33,518 nt of DNA from Pseudoalteromonas sp. G4 (GTDB lineage: Bacteria; Pseudomonadota; Gammaproteobacteria; Enterobacterales; Alteromonadaceae): positions 1 through 33,518 of the forward strand of contig NZ_JAPEHW010000045.1 in assembly GCF_028875915.1 (NCBI RefSeq). Reading direction: 5' to 3'. The notes beneath the pieces were generated by a model. It worked only from the letters and a program-made list of their open reading frames with translations, was not told where the DNA came from and ran no database searches. Positions 7,765 through 16,624 of the stretch are shown in pieces. A program made the translations under genes and the position numbers. Positions within the stretch are counted from its first letter, which is position 1; each line of letters starts with the position of its first letter.

Positions 7765-8427
7765 ATGTCGCAAAAAGTTGTTGTAATTTACTCAGGTGGA
7801 ATGGATTCGTATACCGTTTTAAATAAAGCCATTCGCCAAGGTTATGAAGTATATGCACTTTCGTTTGATTACGGCCAGCGTCATGTTAAAGAGTTAAAAG
7901 TTGCAGCGGACGTATGTGCTGAACTAGGTGTATCTCATAAAGTTGTTGATATCTCCGCAATCAACCAATTAATTGGTGGCTCATCATTGACCGATGATAT
8001 TGATGTACCAGAAGGTCATTACGAAGAAGAAAGCATGAAATCAACGGTTGTTCCAAACCGCAATATGATTTTATTATCACTTGCTGTGGGTTATGCAGTA
8101 TCACTTAAGGCAAATAAAGTGTTTTATGGTGCGCATTCTGGCGATCACGCAATATACCCGGACTGCCGCCCTGAATTTGTTAAGAAAATGGATGATGTCT
8201 GTCGCATCGCTAACTACGAAGAAGTAGAAATTGTTAGCCCATATTTAAATAATACAAAAATTGAAATCTTAACCGATGGCCTCAGCATGGGTTTAGACTA
8301 CAGCAAAACTTGGACCTGCTATAACGGCCGAGAAAAAGCCTGTGGAAAATGCGGGGCATGCCAAGAGCGCTTAGAAGCGTTTGAGCTTAATAAAGCAAAT
8401 GATCCACTACCATACGAAGCTCACTAA
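7765..8427 (+). CDS. queC: 7-cyano-7-deazaguanine synthase
   Basis: 220 residues. An N-terminal PP-loop ATPase motif SGGMDS (10-15) activates 7-carboxy-7-deazaguanine with ATP; ammonia then gives preQ0. FDYGQRH is the usual following motif. Zinc ligands are C185, C193, C196 and C199. The family motif is usually SGGQDS, so Met in place of Gln is a small difference. The ATG is preceded by a GAGAG-like site. A 98-base divergent region separates it from queE. Confidence 0.97.
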   Translation: MSQKVVVIYSGGMDSYTVLNKAIRQGYEVYALSFDYGQRHVKELKVAADVCAELGVSHKVVDISAINQLIGGSSLTDDIDVPEGHYEEESMKSTVVPNRNMILLSLAVGYAVSLKANKVFYGAHSGDHAIYPDCRPEFVKKMDDVCRIANYEEVEIVSPYLNNTKIEILTDGLSMGLDYSKTWTCYNGREKACGKCGACQERLEAFELNKANDPLPYEAH

Positions 8428-8443
8428 CGCGAACCATAAATGT

Positions 8444-8466
8444 AAAAGCACCTGCAAGGTGCTTTT
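8444..8466 (+). terminator. Intrinsic terminator after queC
   Basis: AAAAGCACCT and AGGTGCTTTT pair around a three-base loop, 17 bases after the queC stop codon. Confidence 0.85.
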
Positions 8467-8560
8467 ATTATCACATCATTCTAATTTGTTTACATTTCAC
8501 CCTTTTTAAGCTCTTCATTTGCGCATAGAATATTGCCCTTTCCCACAACTGGACTTATTT

Positions 8561-9997
8561 ATGCCTAAGACATTGAAAGTACCTCATACGCTGGTATTGC
8601 TATTAGCGATGATGTTTGTCGCTTACCTTGCTACTTGGATTGTACCCCAAGGATTTTTTGACACTGTAGAAACAGCAAATGGCCGCCAAGCCGTTGTACC
8701 TGGCACCTATCAAGTTGCCTCAGAAAGCAATTACCTTACCCCTTGGGACTTTCTTACTGCTATTCCCCGCGCATTTGCCGCTGCACAAGACGTTATCTTT
8801 TTTGTTTTAATTGTTGGTGGTGTGCTTGCAATAGCACGTGCTACAGGCACAGTAGATGCGTTAATCGGCCGTTTATTAGAAAAACATGGCGATAAGCCAC
8901 AAAAACTCATTTTTGCAGTGGTGTTTTGTTTTGCCCTTGCTTCAAGTGCAATTGGTACAGCAGGCGAATATATTCCTTTTGTACTGATTTTAGTTGCGCT
9001 TTGTAAAGCTATGCGCCTAGACGCCATGACAGCTGTTGGTATGATTGTTGCCGGATATGGTATCGGTTATGGTGTTTCTGCATTTAACCCGTTTACTGTA
9101 TTAATTGCTCAACAAATTGCCGAAGTGCCTGTTTATTCTGGCCTATGGTTACGTTTAGCTATATTTGTACCTTTTGTATTAATTGGTTTTCATCACGTGT
9201 GGTCTTACACCAAGCAAGTACAAGCTGATCCGTCTCGCTCGTTAATGGCAGGTATTCCTTGCCCATTAGAAGGTAAAGAGCAACACAGCTACCCTCAATT
9301 AAACCGTCGCCACCAAATGGTGCTATTAAGCTTTATTGCAACCTTAGTTATTGCTGTATGGGGCATCGCAACTAAGGGTTGGTATTTATATGAACTTGGT
9401 GGCCTATTCGTTGCTTGGGGATTGGTTATTACGGTGCTTGGTAAACTTGATGCTAATACTGCTGCAAACAAGTTTATTGAAGGCACATCTGATTTGGTTA
9501 CCACAGCAATTTTAATCGGTGTTGCGCGTGGTATCGCACTTATTCTTGATGACGGTAAAATTCTTCACAGCCTAGTATATGGTATGAGTTTACCGCTTTC
9601 TTATGTCAGTGCAGAAATCTCAGCTGTTGGCATGTTGGTTATACAAACTCTACTAAATACCTTTATTCCATCAGGCTCAGGTCAAGCATATGTGACAATG
9701 CCATTAATGGCGCCTCTTGGTGATTTAGTGGGTGTACCGCGTCAAGTAGCGGTACTTGCATACCAATTTGGTGATGGTTTCTCAAATATGATTATCCCAA
9801 CCAATGCCGTATTAATGGGTATCATAGGTATGGCGGGTGTGCCATACGGCCAGTGGTTTAAGTTCTGTTTGCCGCTATTAGTGAAGCTCATGATTGCTGC
9901 TTCTGTAGTGCTAATTGCTGCGACTTTCTTTGGTTATGGCTTAGATGTACAACCGCAAATTGCCGGTGTGGCAAGCCAAGTAATAACGACTAGCTAA
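8561..9997 (+). CDS. yfcC: YfcC-type membrane carrier (DcuC/ArcD-like family)
   Basis: 478 residues from the ATG at 8561 (MPKTLKVPHTLVLL). A TTG at 8519 would add 14 polar residues and is less likely. Many hydrophobic segments run through the protein. The conserved late stretch LLNTFIPSGSGQAYVTMPLM, then YQFGDGFSNMIIPTN, is the signature of the YfcC/C4-dicarboxylate anaerobic carrier family (PF03606). The first external loop (residues about 30-60) is polar. Substrates of YfcC-type carriers are poorly defined; an amino acid, peptide or dicarboxylate is possible. Good terminators flank the gene, so it is monocistronic. Confidence 0.85.
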   Translation: MPKTLKVPHTLVLLLAMMFVAYLATWIVPQGFFDTVETANGRQAVVPGTYQVASESNYLTPWDFLTAIPRAFAAAQDVIFFVLIVGGVLAIARATGTVDALIGRLLEKHGDKPQKLIFAVVFCFALASSAIGTAGEYIPFVLILVALCKAMRLDAMTAVGMIVAGYGIGYGVSAFNPFTVLIAQQIAEVPVYSGLWLRLAIFVPFVLIGFHHVWSYTKQVQADPSRSLMAGIPCPLEGKEQHSYPQLNRRHQMVLLSFIATLVIAVWGIATKGWYLYELGGLFVAWGLVITVLGKLDANTAANKFIEGTSDLVTTAILIGVARGIALILDDGKILHSLVYGMSLPLSYVSAEISAVGMLVIQTLLNTFIPSGSGQAYVTMPLMAPLGDLVGVPRQVAVLAYQFGDGFSNMIIPTNAVLMGIIGMAGVPYGQWFKFCLPLLVKLMIAASVVLIAATFFGYGLDVQPQIAGVASQVITTS

Positions 9998-10034
9998 CAC
10001 TATAACAATCAATAAAAAGCCACCGAATTCGGTT

Positions 10035-10069
10035 AATGCCAGTCAATTAACACCTGACTGGCATTTTTC
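10035..10069 (+). terminator. Intrinsic terminator after yfcC
   Basis: AATGCCAGTCA and TGACTGGCATT form an 11-bp stem around a nine-base loop, followed by TTTT on the plus strand. A perfect 12-base palindrome ACCGAATTCGGT (10022-10033) precedes it. Confidence 0.8.
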
Positions 10070-10073
10070 ATTG

Positions 10074-11423
10074 TTACATTGTCTTTTGAAATTCCCTCGC
10101 CTTTTCACCAAAAGAAAGCATCTTAATCGCTGTTACTCTATCATTTTTATACACAACTTGTAATCTCGATTCATTAAATGCTTTGAAGACAATCGTTTCT
10201 TTATCCAATAATTCAACTTCAAAGCCTGGCTCTTCAAGGTATTGATAGATTAATTTACCCTTCTCTTGGTAAATTTTGCGCTTACCATAGCTCCCAACTA
10301 GCTTGCTAATATCTTCCTGATTAGGCTTATATGAACTGCTCCTAGCTTTTATCAATGGATAAACCCACTGATGTAAAGACACATTATGAGTTGGTTTCTG
10401 GATAAGTGTTTTTAATATGTCCGCATAAGCTAGATCAAATGCATTATCACTGGTTGTCGCTATATGTGGTGTTACCCCTTTATTTTCCCAATTATCATGT
10501 GTTCTTGGGTCTACCGGCCTCGATGTAGGCAGAGTCAGTATGTAATTGTCATCGATAATCTCGGCTCTTCGGCCATGGGCAGAACCTGCTGTTACTTCAC
10601 CAACCAAAATTGCTCTGTTTAAGTTTTTCATTATATAGCTGAAAGCTTCTGCAGCCGACGCTGAGTTTTTACTGGTGAGAATATAAAGCGGCGTGTCTTT
10701 GAAGCGTGGACCAGGCACATAAGGTGAGCTCCACTCTTGTGTTACTGCTAATTCACCTCCTTCACGACTTTCAAATGAGGATAAATGAACCGTATCTAAA
10801 TCAAAAAAATAACTGGCCAAAGTCGTTACCATAAATGGACTACCACCAAAGTTATTTCTTAAATCGATAATTATCCCATCTGAATACTGTAAAAACCTCA
10901 TCGCACTTTCAAGTGTTTCCCCACCTAGATAACTATCAGCAAATGCTCTGATATCAAGATAGCCAATATTACCCTCAAGCATTTCAATTTTCTTAAAGCC
11001 GTAATTATCTCTTGGCAACTCCATAACGCGACTATCAGCAAAAGCTTTAGATTGATCGGATGCGCGATATATTCTTAGCTCCTTCACCCATTGCGGATCA
11101 TACGTTAGCGAAAGATGCTTATCTTTCGCTATTTTATTTAATTCTAACGTTATAAACTCAGCAATTTTATCTTCAGAATTTTGCTGGCTACAGTTTGTAA
11201 GAAATGAATTTGAATGCAACAGCACCACTAACTTCGTTGCCACATCTTCTATTACATAATTATCTTGTAATTTTTTAGCAGTTATATTTGCAATCTCTTT
11301 ACAATCACTTGCTATTAAAGTGCCACTAAAAAAAACAGAAATGATAAATAAGGATAGAGATATATTTTCATGCTGACGCTTATTTAAACTGCGATTATTA
11401 TTGTCGAATATTCTAAATTTCAT
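10074..11423 (-). CDS. Exported S41-family peptidase (IRBP/C-terminal-processing type)
   Basis: 449 residues. A long N-terminus with a hydrophobic stretch at about 21-38 looks like a signal peptide or anchor. Residues about 41-120 resemble the S41 N-terminal helical domain. The catalytic fold follows: GNIGYLDIRAF (151-161), DGIIIDLRNNFGGS (182-195), and the nucleophile S256 in NSASAAEAF with E259 next to it. The ending (about 365-449) resembles the small DUF3471-like C-terminal domain found after such enzymes. No PDZ domain is evident, unlike Prc/CtpA. It probably cleaves peptides in the periplasm; the substrate is unknown. It lies 97 bases downstream of the membrane regulator gene on the same strand. 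Confidence 0.85.
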   Translation of the reverse strand: MKFRIFDNNNRSLNKRQHENISLSLFIISVFFSGTLIASDCKEIANITAKKLQDNYVIEDVATKLVVLLHSNSFLTNCSQQNSEDKIAEFITLELNKIAKDKHLSLTYDPQWVKELRIYRASDQSKAFADSRVMELPRDNYGFKKIEMLEGNIGYLDIRAFADSYLGGETLESAMRFLQYSDGIIIDLRNNFGGSPFMVTTLASYFFDLDTVHLSSFESREGGELAVTQEWSSPYVPGPRFKDTPLYILTSKNSASAAEAFSYIMKNLNRAILVGEVTAGSAHGRRAEIIDDNYILTLPTSRPVDPRTHDNWENKGVTPHIATTSDNAFDLAYADILKTLIQKPTHNVSLHQWVYPLIKARSSSYKPNQEDISKLVGSYGKRKIYQEKGKLIYQYLEEPGFEVELLDKETIVFKAFNESRLQVVYKNDRVTAIKMLSFGEKAREFQKTM

Positions 11424-11433
11424 TTTTACTTCA

Positions 11434-11468
11434 CTCTATGTCATTGAAGATAATGCAATCTCATAGAG
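11434..11468. promoter_or_regulatory. Inverted repeat in the leader of the S41 peptidase gene
   Basis: CTCTATG (11434-11440) and CATAGAG (11462-11468) are perfect complements separated by 21 bases, ending about 10 bases before the peptidase start codon. It could be an operator for the adjacent regulator or an RNA stem. No assignment is possible from sequence alone. Confidence 0.35.
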
Positions 11469-11520
11469 AATCATGGCTGACACAACTAAAATATTCTAAA
11501 ACCTTCTAAAAACATTGATT

Positions 11521-13002
11521 TTAAAGAATTTTATTTTTAAATCTAGCGAGCTCATCAGTGAGGAAAGTAAGCTCTCTTTGGTCAATAATTTTGTTCGCTT
11601 GTTGTAAATAATCAGATGCTAACAGGTCATCACCAATAAGTTTCGTTACGTAGCTTAAATTCATTAAAACTAAGCTTGTGCCAACTGGGCATTGGATCAC
11701 TGCATACTGTTCCATTGCTTGTACAAAACTTGCTTTGGCCAATTTTAGTTCGCCAGTATTTAACAAAATTTTGCCTTTCAATTCATTCGAATATGCTTGA
11801 TAAAGCCAATCGTTATGTTTTTTAGCGCTTTCTTCTGTTAACGAGAGTTTTTCTAGTGCTTTTACTAAATCGTTTCTGAGGTAATCAATTACAGCACGAT
11901 TATAATAAATAACAGGCAGCTCACTTGTTTTTAATTGTATTGCTAGCTGATGGGCTTGATTCAAAGAGTTTTCTGCATCATCAAGCATTCTTAAAGCAAT
12001 AAAATTAGCGGCCATAGTGCGGTGTGCTACAATATTTTCGTTATCTTCAATAAGGAGTGCAGCTAAAAGATCATTAGATGCTTTGTACTCATAGTGCTCT
12101 TTTTTTTCAATTGCTTTTAACAGCAACTCATTACTGAAATCAAAGTGATAATGCTCATTAATTTGCTCAATCGAATTACCTGTTTTTGACGCTACTATTG
12201 ATGCTAGTTTTTCAATTACACCATTAACAGAACTGTCAAATACAATTCCTCTATTTACTCCCTCTCTAAAATACAAATTATATTTCAATTGGTAATCGTT
12301 CATAAACCCAGAGAGAGTAGACTCCACAACTAAATTGGCTCCCGAAACATTAAAGATTTTTAATAGTTCTTTTTGCGTGTAGCTTTTACGTACATTAGCC
12401 TCTTTCATAATCTGTAAAACATCTTCAGGTGATAACACAGCAAAACTCTCATCAGAAGAAAAGTGTGATATCAAGCGCTCCATTGCACCAAGGTAAACCC
12501 AGTTATGAATATTGTCATTCATTTCAGATTTAACAGGTAAAATGACGAGTGAGCCATTAAGCGTTTCACTCTCTGCTTTAAAAGTTGAATATAGAAGAAT
12601 AATTGCAGCAAAGCTTATTACAACTACTAACATTAGATGACTAACCTTAGTTTTTAATGTTGAGTATTTATTTTTAGTAGTTGTATGTGTAATTACTGGA
12701 GCCGTCCAAATATAACCCTTTCTTGGTTGAGTATTAATAACATCAACTCCTTCAAACAAGCCCCGTAACTCTCTGATCGTTTGAAAAAGTACTTGCTCTG
12801 ACACTTCCACATCATCCCAAACAGTTTCAAGTAGTATTTTTTTAGTGATGAGTTGTTGTGGATTTTTAATAAACTGAAGCAGTAATTGAAAGGTTTTTGG
12901 TCGTACTTGGATTACTTCACCATTAAAAATGATTTGCTGTTTTATCAAATCAATCGTTCTACCACATGTTTCTTTTAATTCTGACAAAATGATACCAATC
13001 AA
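11521..13002 (-). CDS. CadC/ToxR-like membrane-bound transcriptional regulator with TPR-like C-terminus
   Basis: About 493 residues. Residues 15-105 form an OmpR-type winged helix (RPKTFQLLLQF, VSEQVLFQTIRELR, and the wing TQPRKGYIW). One membrane segment lies at about 121-139. The rest should be periplasmic: a short alpha/beta region at 140-260, then helical repeats with TPR-like spacing (about 280-480). This is the architecture of one-component membrane sensors that bind DNA from the membrane. The start is uncertain: TTG at 13002 keeps the frame, a second TTG is five codons later, and neither has a good ribosome site. The downstream S41 peptidase is the likely target or partner. Confidence 0.8.
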   Translation of the reverse strand: MIGIILSELKETCGRTIDLIKQQIIFNGEVIQVRPKTFQLLLQFIKNPQQLITKKILLETVWDDVEVSEQVLFQTIRELRGLFEGVDVINTQPRKGYIWTAPVITHTTTKNKYSTLKTKVSHLMLVVVISFAAIILLYSTFKAESETLNGSLVILPVKSEMNDNIHNWVYLGAMERLISHFSSDESFAVLSPEDVLQIMKEANVRKSYTQKELLKIFNVSGANLVVESTLSGFMNDYQLKYNLYFREGVNRGIVFDSSVNGVIEKLASIVASKTGNSIEQINEHYHFDFSNELLLKAIEKKEHYEYKASNDLLAALLIEDNENIVAHRTMAANFIALRMLDDAENSLNQAHQLAIQLKTSELPVIYYNRAVIDYLRNDLVKALEKLSLTEESAKKHNDWLYQAYSNELKGKILLNTGELKLAKASFVQAMEQYAVIQCPVGTSLVLMNLSYVTKLIGDDLLASDYLQQANKIIDQRELTFLTDELARFKNKIL

Positions 13003-13073
13003 ACTACGTTAGAGAACTAAAAAGCTTATCATTTAAGATTGGAAAAACTGAGTAAAATTTGAAGTAGTAATAA

Positions 13074-13099
13074 AAAACCCAAGCATTTGCTTGGGTTTT
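13074..13099 (-). terminator. Terminator of the secG/tRNA-Leu transcript
   Basis: An 11-bp stem AAAACCCAAGC/GCTTGGGTTTT with a four-base loop is followed by a T run on the minus strand. It lies seven bases past the tRNA CCA end. Confidence 0.88.
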
Positions 13100-13105
13100 G
13101 AATCA

Positions 13106-13192
13106 TGGTGCGGATGGAGGGACTTGAACCCTCACGTGATTGCTCACACAGCGACCTCAACGCTGCCTGTCTACCAATTCCAGCACATCCGC
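13106..13192 (-). tRNA. tRNA-Leu (GAG)
   Basis: An 87-base gene with encoded CCA. The acceptor strand GCGGATG (13186-13192) pairs with CATCCGC before ACCA. The anticodon stem CAGCG/CGCTG encloses loop TTGAGGT (13154-13160) with anticodon GAG. A long variable arm, as in class II tRNAs, and a GTTCAAGTC T-arm are present. Its place directly after secG matches leuU of E. coli. Confidence 0.97.
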
Positions 13193-13206
13193 AAAGATGT
13201 TATTTA

Positions 13207-13563
13207 TTAGTTTGGAACGTCGTTGCTTTTATCTTGAGAAGCAGGAACGTCTTTATCTTTTGGTTCAGCAACCACTGTTGTTGCAGCAGGTGCGTCTGAT
13301 GATAAATCTGACCATTCGTCAGTCTTTTTAATCTGACCTGCTGTTAGGTTACCTAGCACAATGCTTAATACAAAAAATACGGTTGCTAAGATTGTGGTTG
13401 TTTTAGTCATAAAGTTACCAGCACCGCTTGAACCGAAAACGGTTGCAGATGCACCAGCACCAAATGATGAACCCATATCAGCACCTTTACCTTGCTGGAT
13501 TAAAACAAATCCAATTAAAGCAAGTGCTACGATAAGATAAACTACTAATAAAATTTCGTACAT
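13207..13563 (-). CDS. secG: Sec translocon subunit SecG
   Basis: 118 residues (E. coli 110). Two membrane segments, at about 1-21 and 54-73, flank a cytoplasmic loop with the family motif LIQQGKGADMGSSFGAGASATVFGS split over residues 21-46. It supports SecYE in protein export at the inner membrane. The C-terminal 35 residues are rich in Asp, Pro and Ala, typical for the variable tail. The start lies two bases after the tpiA stop codon. Confidence 0.95.
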   Translation of the reverse strand: MYEILLVVYLIVALALIGFVLIQQGKGADMGSSFGAGASATVFGSSGAGNFMTKTTTILATVFFVLSIVLGNLTAGQIKKTDEWSDLSSDAPAATTVVAEPKDKDVPASQDKSNDVPN

Positions 13564-13565
13564 TG

Positions 13566-14315
13566 TTAGCCATTTCCTTTTGCGCTATTACAGATGGTTG
13601 CAAAGCTATCAGCTTTAAGGCTTGCTCCGCCTATTAGACCACCATCAATATCAGGTTGCGCAAATAATTGTTCGCTATTATTCTCGTTAACACTACCGCC
13701 GTAAAGCAGTTGTATTTTTGCAGCTAACTCGCTGTTAAGTTCAGCCAGCTTGCTACGGATAAATTTGTGCACAGCTTGTGCTTGTTCAGGCGATGCAGTT
13801 TTACCAGTGCCTATTGCCCAAACGGGCTCGTATGCTATCACACTATTAGCAAGTGCATCTACACCTAATTTGCTAATAATCGCATCAATTTGCTGCCAAA
13901 CGACCTGTTCGGTTAATTCTTGTTCACGTTCTTGTTCGCTTTCACCAACACATAGAATTGGTGTTAAGTTGTTTTCTTGCGCTTTTGCAAATTTTGCAGC
14001 AACTGTTTCATTGCTTTCACCGTAAATAGCACGTCGTTCTGAATGACCTACTAAGGTATAACTTGCGCCTAGAGCGTGAATCAATTGGGCGTCAACTTCA
14101 CCAGTAAATGCACCGGCATTATTTTCTGAGACAGTTTGAGCGCCTGCTTTCAAACCTGCATCTAAAGCAGATTTAATTAAAGGGAATGGCGGGAAAACTA
14201 AAATATCAACGTCTGAGGTATCAATTTTTGTGATTACGGCAGCAAGTTCAGATACCAGCTCAAGTGAGCCATTCATTTTCCAGTTGCCAGCAACCATAGG
14301 TTTGCGTAATGCCAT
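13566..14315 (-). CDS. tpiA: Triosephosphate isomerase
   Basis: 249 residues. It interconverts dihydroxyacetone phosphate and glyceraldehyde 3-phosphate. Active-site residues are N11 and K13 (GNWKMN), H91 (GHSERR) and E163 in AYEPVWAIGTGK, with the phosphate-binding loop after it and GGSVN near the end. A GGAG ribosome site precedes the ATG. It sits between glmM and secG, a position E. coli does not use for tpiA. Confidence 0.97.
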   Translation of the reverse strand: MALRKPMVAGNWKMNGSLELVSELAAVITKIDTSDVDILVFPPFPLIKSALDAGLKAGAQTVSENNAGAFTGEVDAQLIHALGASYTLVGHSERRAIYGESNETVAAKFAKAQENNLTPILCVGESEQEREQELTEQVVWQQIDAIISKLGVDALANSVIAYEPVWAIGTGKTASPEQAQAVHKFIRSKLAELNSELAAKIQLLYGGSVNENNSEQLFAQPDIDGGLIGGASLKADSFATICNSAKGNG

Positions 14316-14334
14316 TGCTTACTCCAATTTAGAA

Positions 14335-14362
14335 AGCGAGCAGGATGTTATCCTGACTCGCT
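14335..14362 (-). other. Long hairpin between glmM and tpiA
   Basis: AGCGAGCAGGAT and ATCCTG-A-CTCGCT pair for 12 bp around a GTT loop with a single bulged A. On the transcribed strand it is followed by CTTTCTAAAT, not a real T run. It is probably an RNA processing or stability element, or a weak attenuator. Confidence 0.55.
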
Positions 14363-14377
14363 AAAAGTTACAAGGGG

Positions 14378-15736
14378 TTATTGTGCGTTTTCGAGTTGTT
14401 TGCTTATAGATTCAACAACATCAGCAATTTTCTTTGAAAAATCGAAGACTTGCTTTTCTTTTTCAGCTTCAACCATAACGCGGATCACAGGCTCAGTACC
14501 TGATTTACGAATAAGTACACGGCCTTTTTCACCAAGCTGTTGTTCCACTTCAGCAATCGCCGCTTTAACATCATCACTTGCAAGTGGGTCAGTGCCCTTT
14601 GCATAGCGCACATTAATCATGTTCATCGGGTATTTTGTAAATCCTTGACCTAGATCTTCAAGGGTTTGATTGGTTTCAACCATGGCCGCGAGCACTTGTA
14701 AGCTTGAAATAATGCCATCACCCGTTGAAATACGATCTAAATTAAGAATATGGCCTGAGCTCTCGCCGCCAATTTTCCAACCTTTTTGTTTTAATAATTC
14801 TAAAACGTAACGATCACCCACTTTGGAGCGTTCAAAGTCAACACCAAGTGACTTAAGCGCATTTTCAAGACCCATATTTGACATTACTGTACCCACAACA
14901 CCACCGCCCAATTCGCCTTTTTCAAATGCGTACTTGGCAATAATGTAAACAATATCATCACCATCAAATACTCGGCCTTTATGGTCAACCATCATCACGC
15001 GGTCACCATCACCATCGTAGGCAATACCTACATCGGCTTTTACTTCAAGTACTTTTTGCACCATGGTATCAACATACGTTGCACCACATTTTGCGTTAAT
15101 GTTTAAACCATTTGGTTCACACGCTACTTTAATCACTTCAGCACCAAGCTCGCGCATAACGTCTGGCGCTATGTGATATGTTGCACCATTGGCACAATCA
15201 ACCACAATACGTAAACCTTCAAGCGATAAGGCACTTGGGAACTGGCTTTTACAGTATTCGATATACCGCCCTGCAGCCGTATCAAGGCGCTTTGCTTTAC
15301 CCAATGACTCAGAAGAAACACACGTCATGTCTTCATCCATCATGGCTTCAATTTCAAGCTCCAATGCATCATCTAGCTTAGTGCCTTGTGATGAGAAAAA
15401 TTTAATACCATTATCTTGATAAGGGTTGTGCGACGCACTGATCACAATGCCCGCTTCACCACGGAATGTTTGTGTTAAATACGCAATCGCCGGTGTTGGC
15501 ATTGGACCAAGCAAGATTACATCTATGCCTGCTGCGACTAAACCTGCTTCAAGTGAGGTTTCTAATAGGTAACCCGAGATACGGGTATCTTTACCTATGA
15601 TGACTTTTTTAGTGCCAGCTTTAGACAGCACTTTACCTGCCGCCCAGCCAAGCTTTAATGCAAATTCAGGTGTGATTGGGAACTGCCCTACCTCACCACG
15701 GACACCATCAGTGCCAAAATATTTTCTATTGCTCAT
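14378..15736 (-). CDS. glmM: Phosphoglucosamine mutase
   Basis: 452 residues (E. coli 445). It converts glucosamine 6-phosphate to glucosamine 1-phosphate for UDP-GlcNAc and cell-wall synthesis. The phosphoserine is S102 in ISASHNP. Magnesium is bound by D241, D243 and D245 in DGDGDR. GESSGH, the sugar-binding loop, and [14 protein letters not shown], the phosphate-binding loop, are present. Its start overlaps folP by 11 bases, as in the conserved folP-glmM pair. Confidence 0.97.
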   Translation of the reverse strand: MSNRKYFGTDGVRGEVGQFPITPEFALKLGWAAGKVLSKAGTKKVIIGKDTRISGYLLETSLEAGLVAAGIDVILLGPMPTPAIAYLTQTFRGEAGIVISASHNPYQDNGIKFFSSQGTKLDDALELEIEAMMDEDMTCVSSESLGKAKRLDTAAGRYIEYCKSQFPSALSLEGLRIVVDCANGATYHIAPDVMRELGAEVIKVACEPNGLNINAKCGATYVDTMVQKVLEVKADVGIAYDGDGDRVMMVDHKGRVFDGDDIVYIIAKYAFEKGELGGGVVGTVMSNMGLENALKSLGVDFERSKVGDRYVLELLKQKGWKIGGESSGHILNLDRISTGDGIISSLQVLAAMVETNQTLEDLGQGFTKYPMNMINVRYAKGTDPLASDDVKAAIAEVEQQLGEKGRVLIRKSGTEPVIRVMVEAEKEKQVFDFSKKIADVVESISKQLENAQ

Positions 15737-16574
15737 TTATAACTCCTTGTTCACAGGCTTGCCATACATTAAGTGCATCGGCAGTTTCTGTAACATCATG
15801 TACACGAATAATCTTAGCGCCCTTTTGCGCGGCAATAAGTGCTCCCGCAACTGAGCCAGCTAAACGCTGTTCTACATCACGTCCTAATAAATTTCCAATC
15901 ATCGACTTGCGTGATAACCCTGCAAGGACTTCACATCCCATTATTTTAAACTCGTCTATGTATTTTAAAATTTGGTAGTTATGCGCAAGTGTTTTGCCAA
16001 AACCAAAGCCTGGGTCGAGAATAATCTTATCGCGCGTTATTCCAGCTTTCTCACACTCAGCAATTCGCTCCACAAAGAACCGTTTAATATCATTTATCAC
16101 ATCATCATAATGAGGATTTGATTGCATGGTACGCGGTTGCCCTTGCATATGCATTAAGCACACTGGCACACCCAGCTCAGATGCTGTTGCTAACGCATTA
16201 GGTTCTTGTAATGCGCGCACATCATTAATGATATCAGCCCCCGCATACACGGCTTGGCGCATCACTTCTGCTTTACTGGTATCGATAGAAATAATGCAAT
16301 CTGATTTTTCTCGAATTGCTTTAATCACAGGTATAACACGTGAGAGCTCTTCTTCTAGGACAACATCTGGGGCACCTGGACGGGTTGATTCGCCACCTAT
16401 ATCAATGATAGTTGCGCCATTTTCAAGCATCGCTAGAGCAGAAATGACAGCGCTGTCGGATTGTTGATAACTGCCGCCATCAGAAAAAGAGTCTGGAGTA
16501 AGATTCAATATGCCCATGATATGGGTTTGGCTTAGGTCTAATACCTTGCCGTTTGGTAAATTGATTGTAGACAT
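15726..16574 (-). CDS. folP: Dihydropteroate synthase
   Basis: 282 residues, the E. coli length. It joins p-aminobenzoate to the pterin pyrophosphate in folate synthesis and is the sulfonamide target. [14 protein letters not shown] (21-34) and [12 protein letters not shown] (about 57-68) are the two pterin/phosphate signature motifs; DPGFGFGKT and GLSRKSMIG follow. No clear ribosome site is visible. A terminator-like hairpin ends only 15 bases before its start, so expression from ftsH read-through may be limited. Confidence 0.97.
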   Translation of the reverse strand: MSTINLPNGKVLDLSQTHIMGILNLTPDSFSDGGSYQQSDSAVISALAMLENGATIIDIGGESTRPGAPDVVLEEELSRVIPVIKAIREKSDCIISIDTSKAEVMRQAVYAGADIINDVRALQEPNALATASELGVPVCLMHMQGQPRTMQSNPHYDDVINDIKRFFVERIAECEKAGITRDKIILDPGFGFGKTLAHNYQILKYIDEFKIMGCEVLAGLSRKSMIGNLLGRDVEQRLAGSVAGALIAAQKGAKIIRVHDVTETADALNVWQACEQGVINEQ

Positions 16575-16588
16575 AGGAATGTAGATTT

Positions 16589-16617
16589 AAAAAAACCCCG
16601 AGTAGCTCGGGGTTTTT
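16589..16617 (-). terminator. Terminator-like hairpin between ftsH and folP
   Basis: CCCCGAG and CTCGGGG pair around TAG, flanked by A and T tracts on both sides. It starts eight bases past the ftsH stop codon. There is no room for a full promoter between it and folP, so it probably acts as a partial terminator inside the operon. Confidence 0.85.
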
Positions 16618-16624
16618 AGGGTTG

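Noticed and set aside
7667..7858. Upstream extension of queE by 64 codons
   Set aside because: It overlaps the queC start, has no homology pattern, and a TTG with a good GAGG site explains the known N-terminus.
10022..10033. Perfect palindrome ACCGAATTCGGT as an operator
   Set aside because: It lies downstream of yfcC next to a terminator, not near a start, so it is more likely part of the 3' end or chance.
13105..13331. Open frames on the plus strand across tRNA-Leu and the end of secG
   Set aside because: They are explained by the tRNA and by the antisense of secG.
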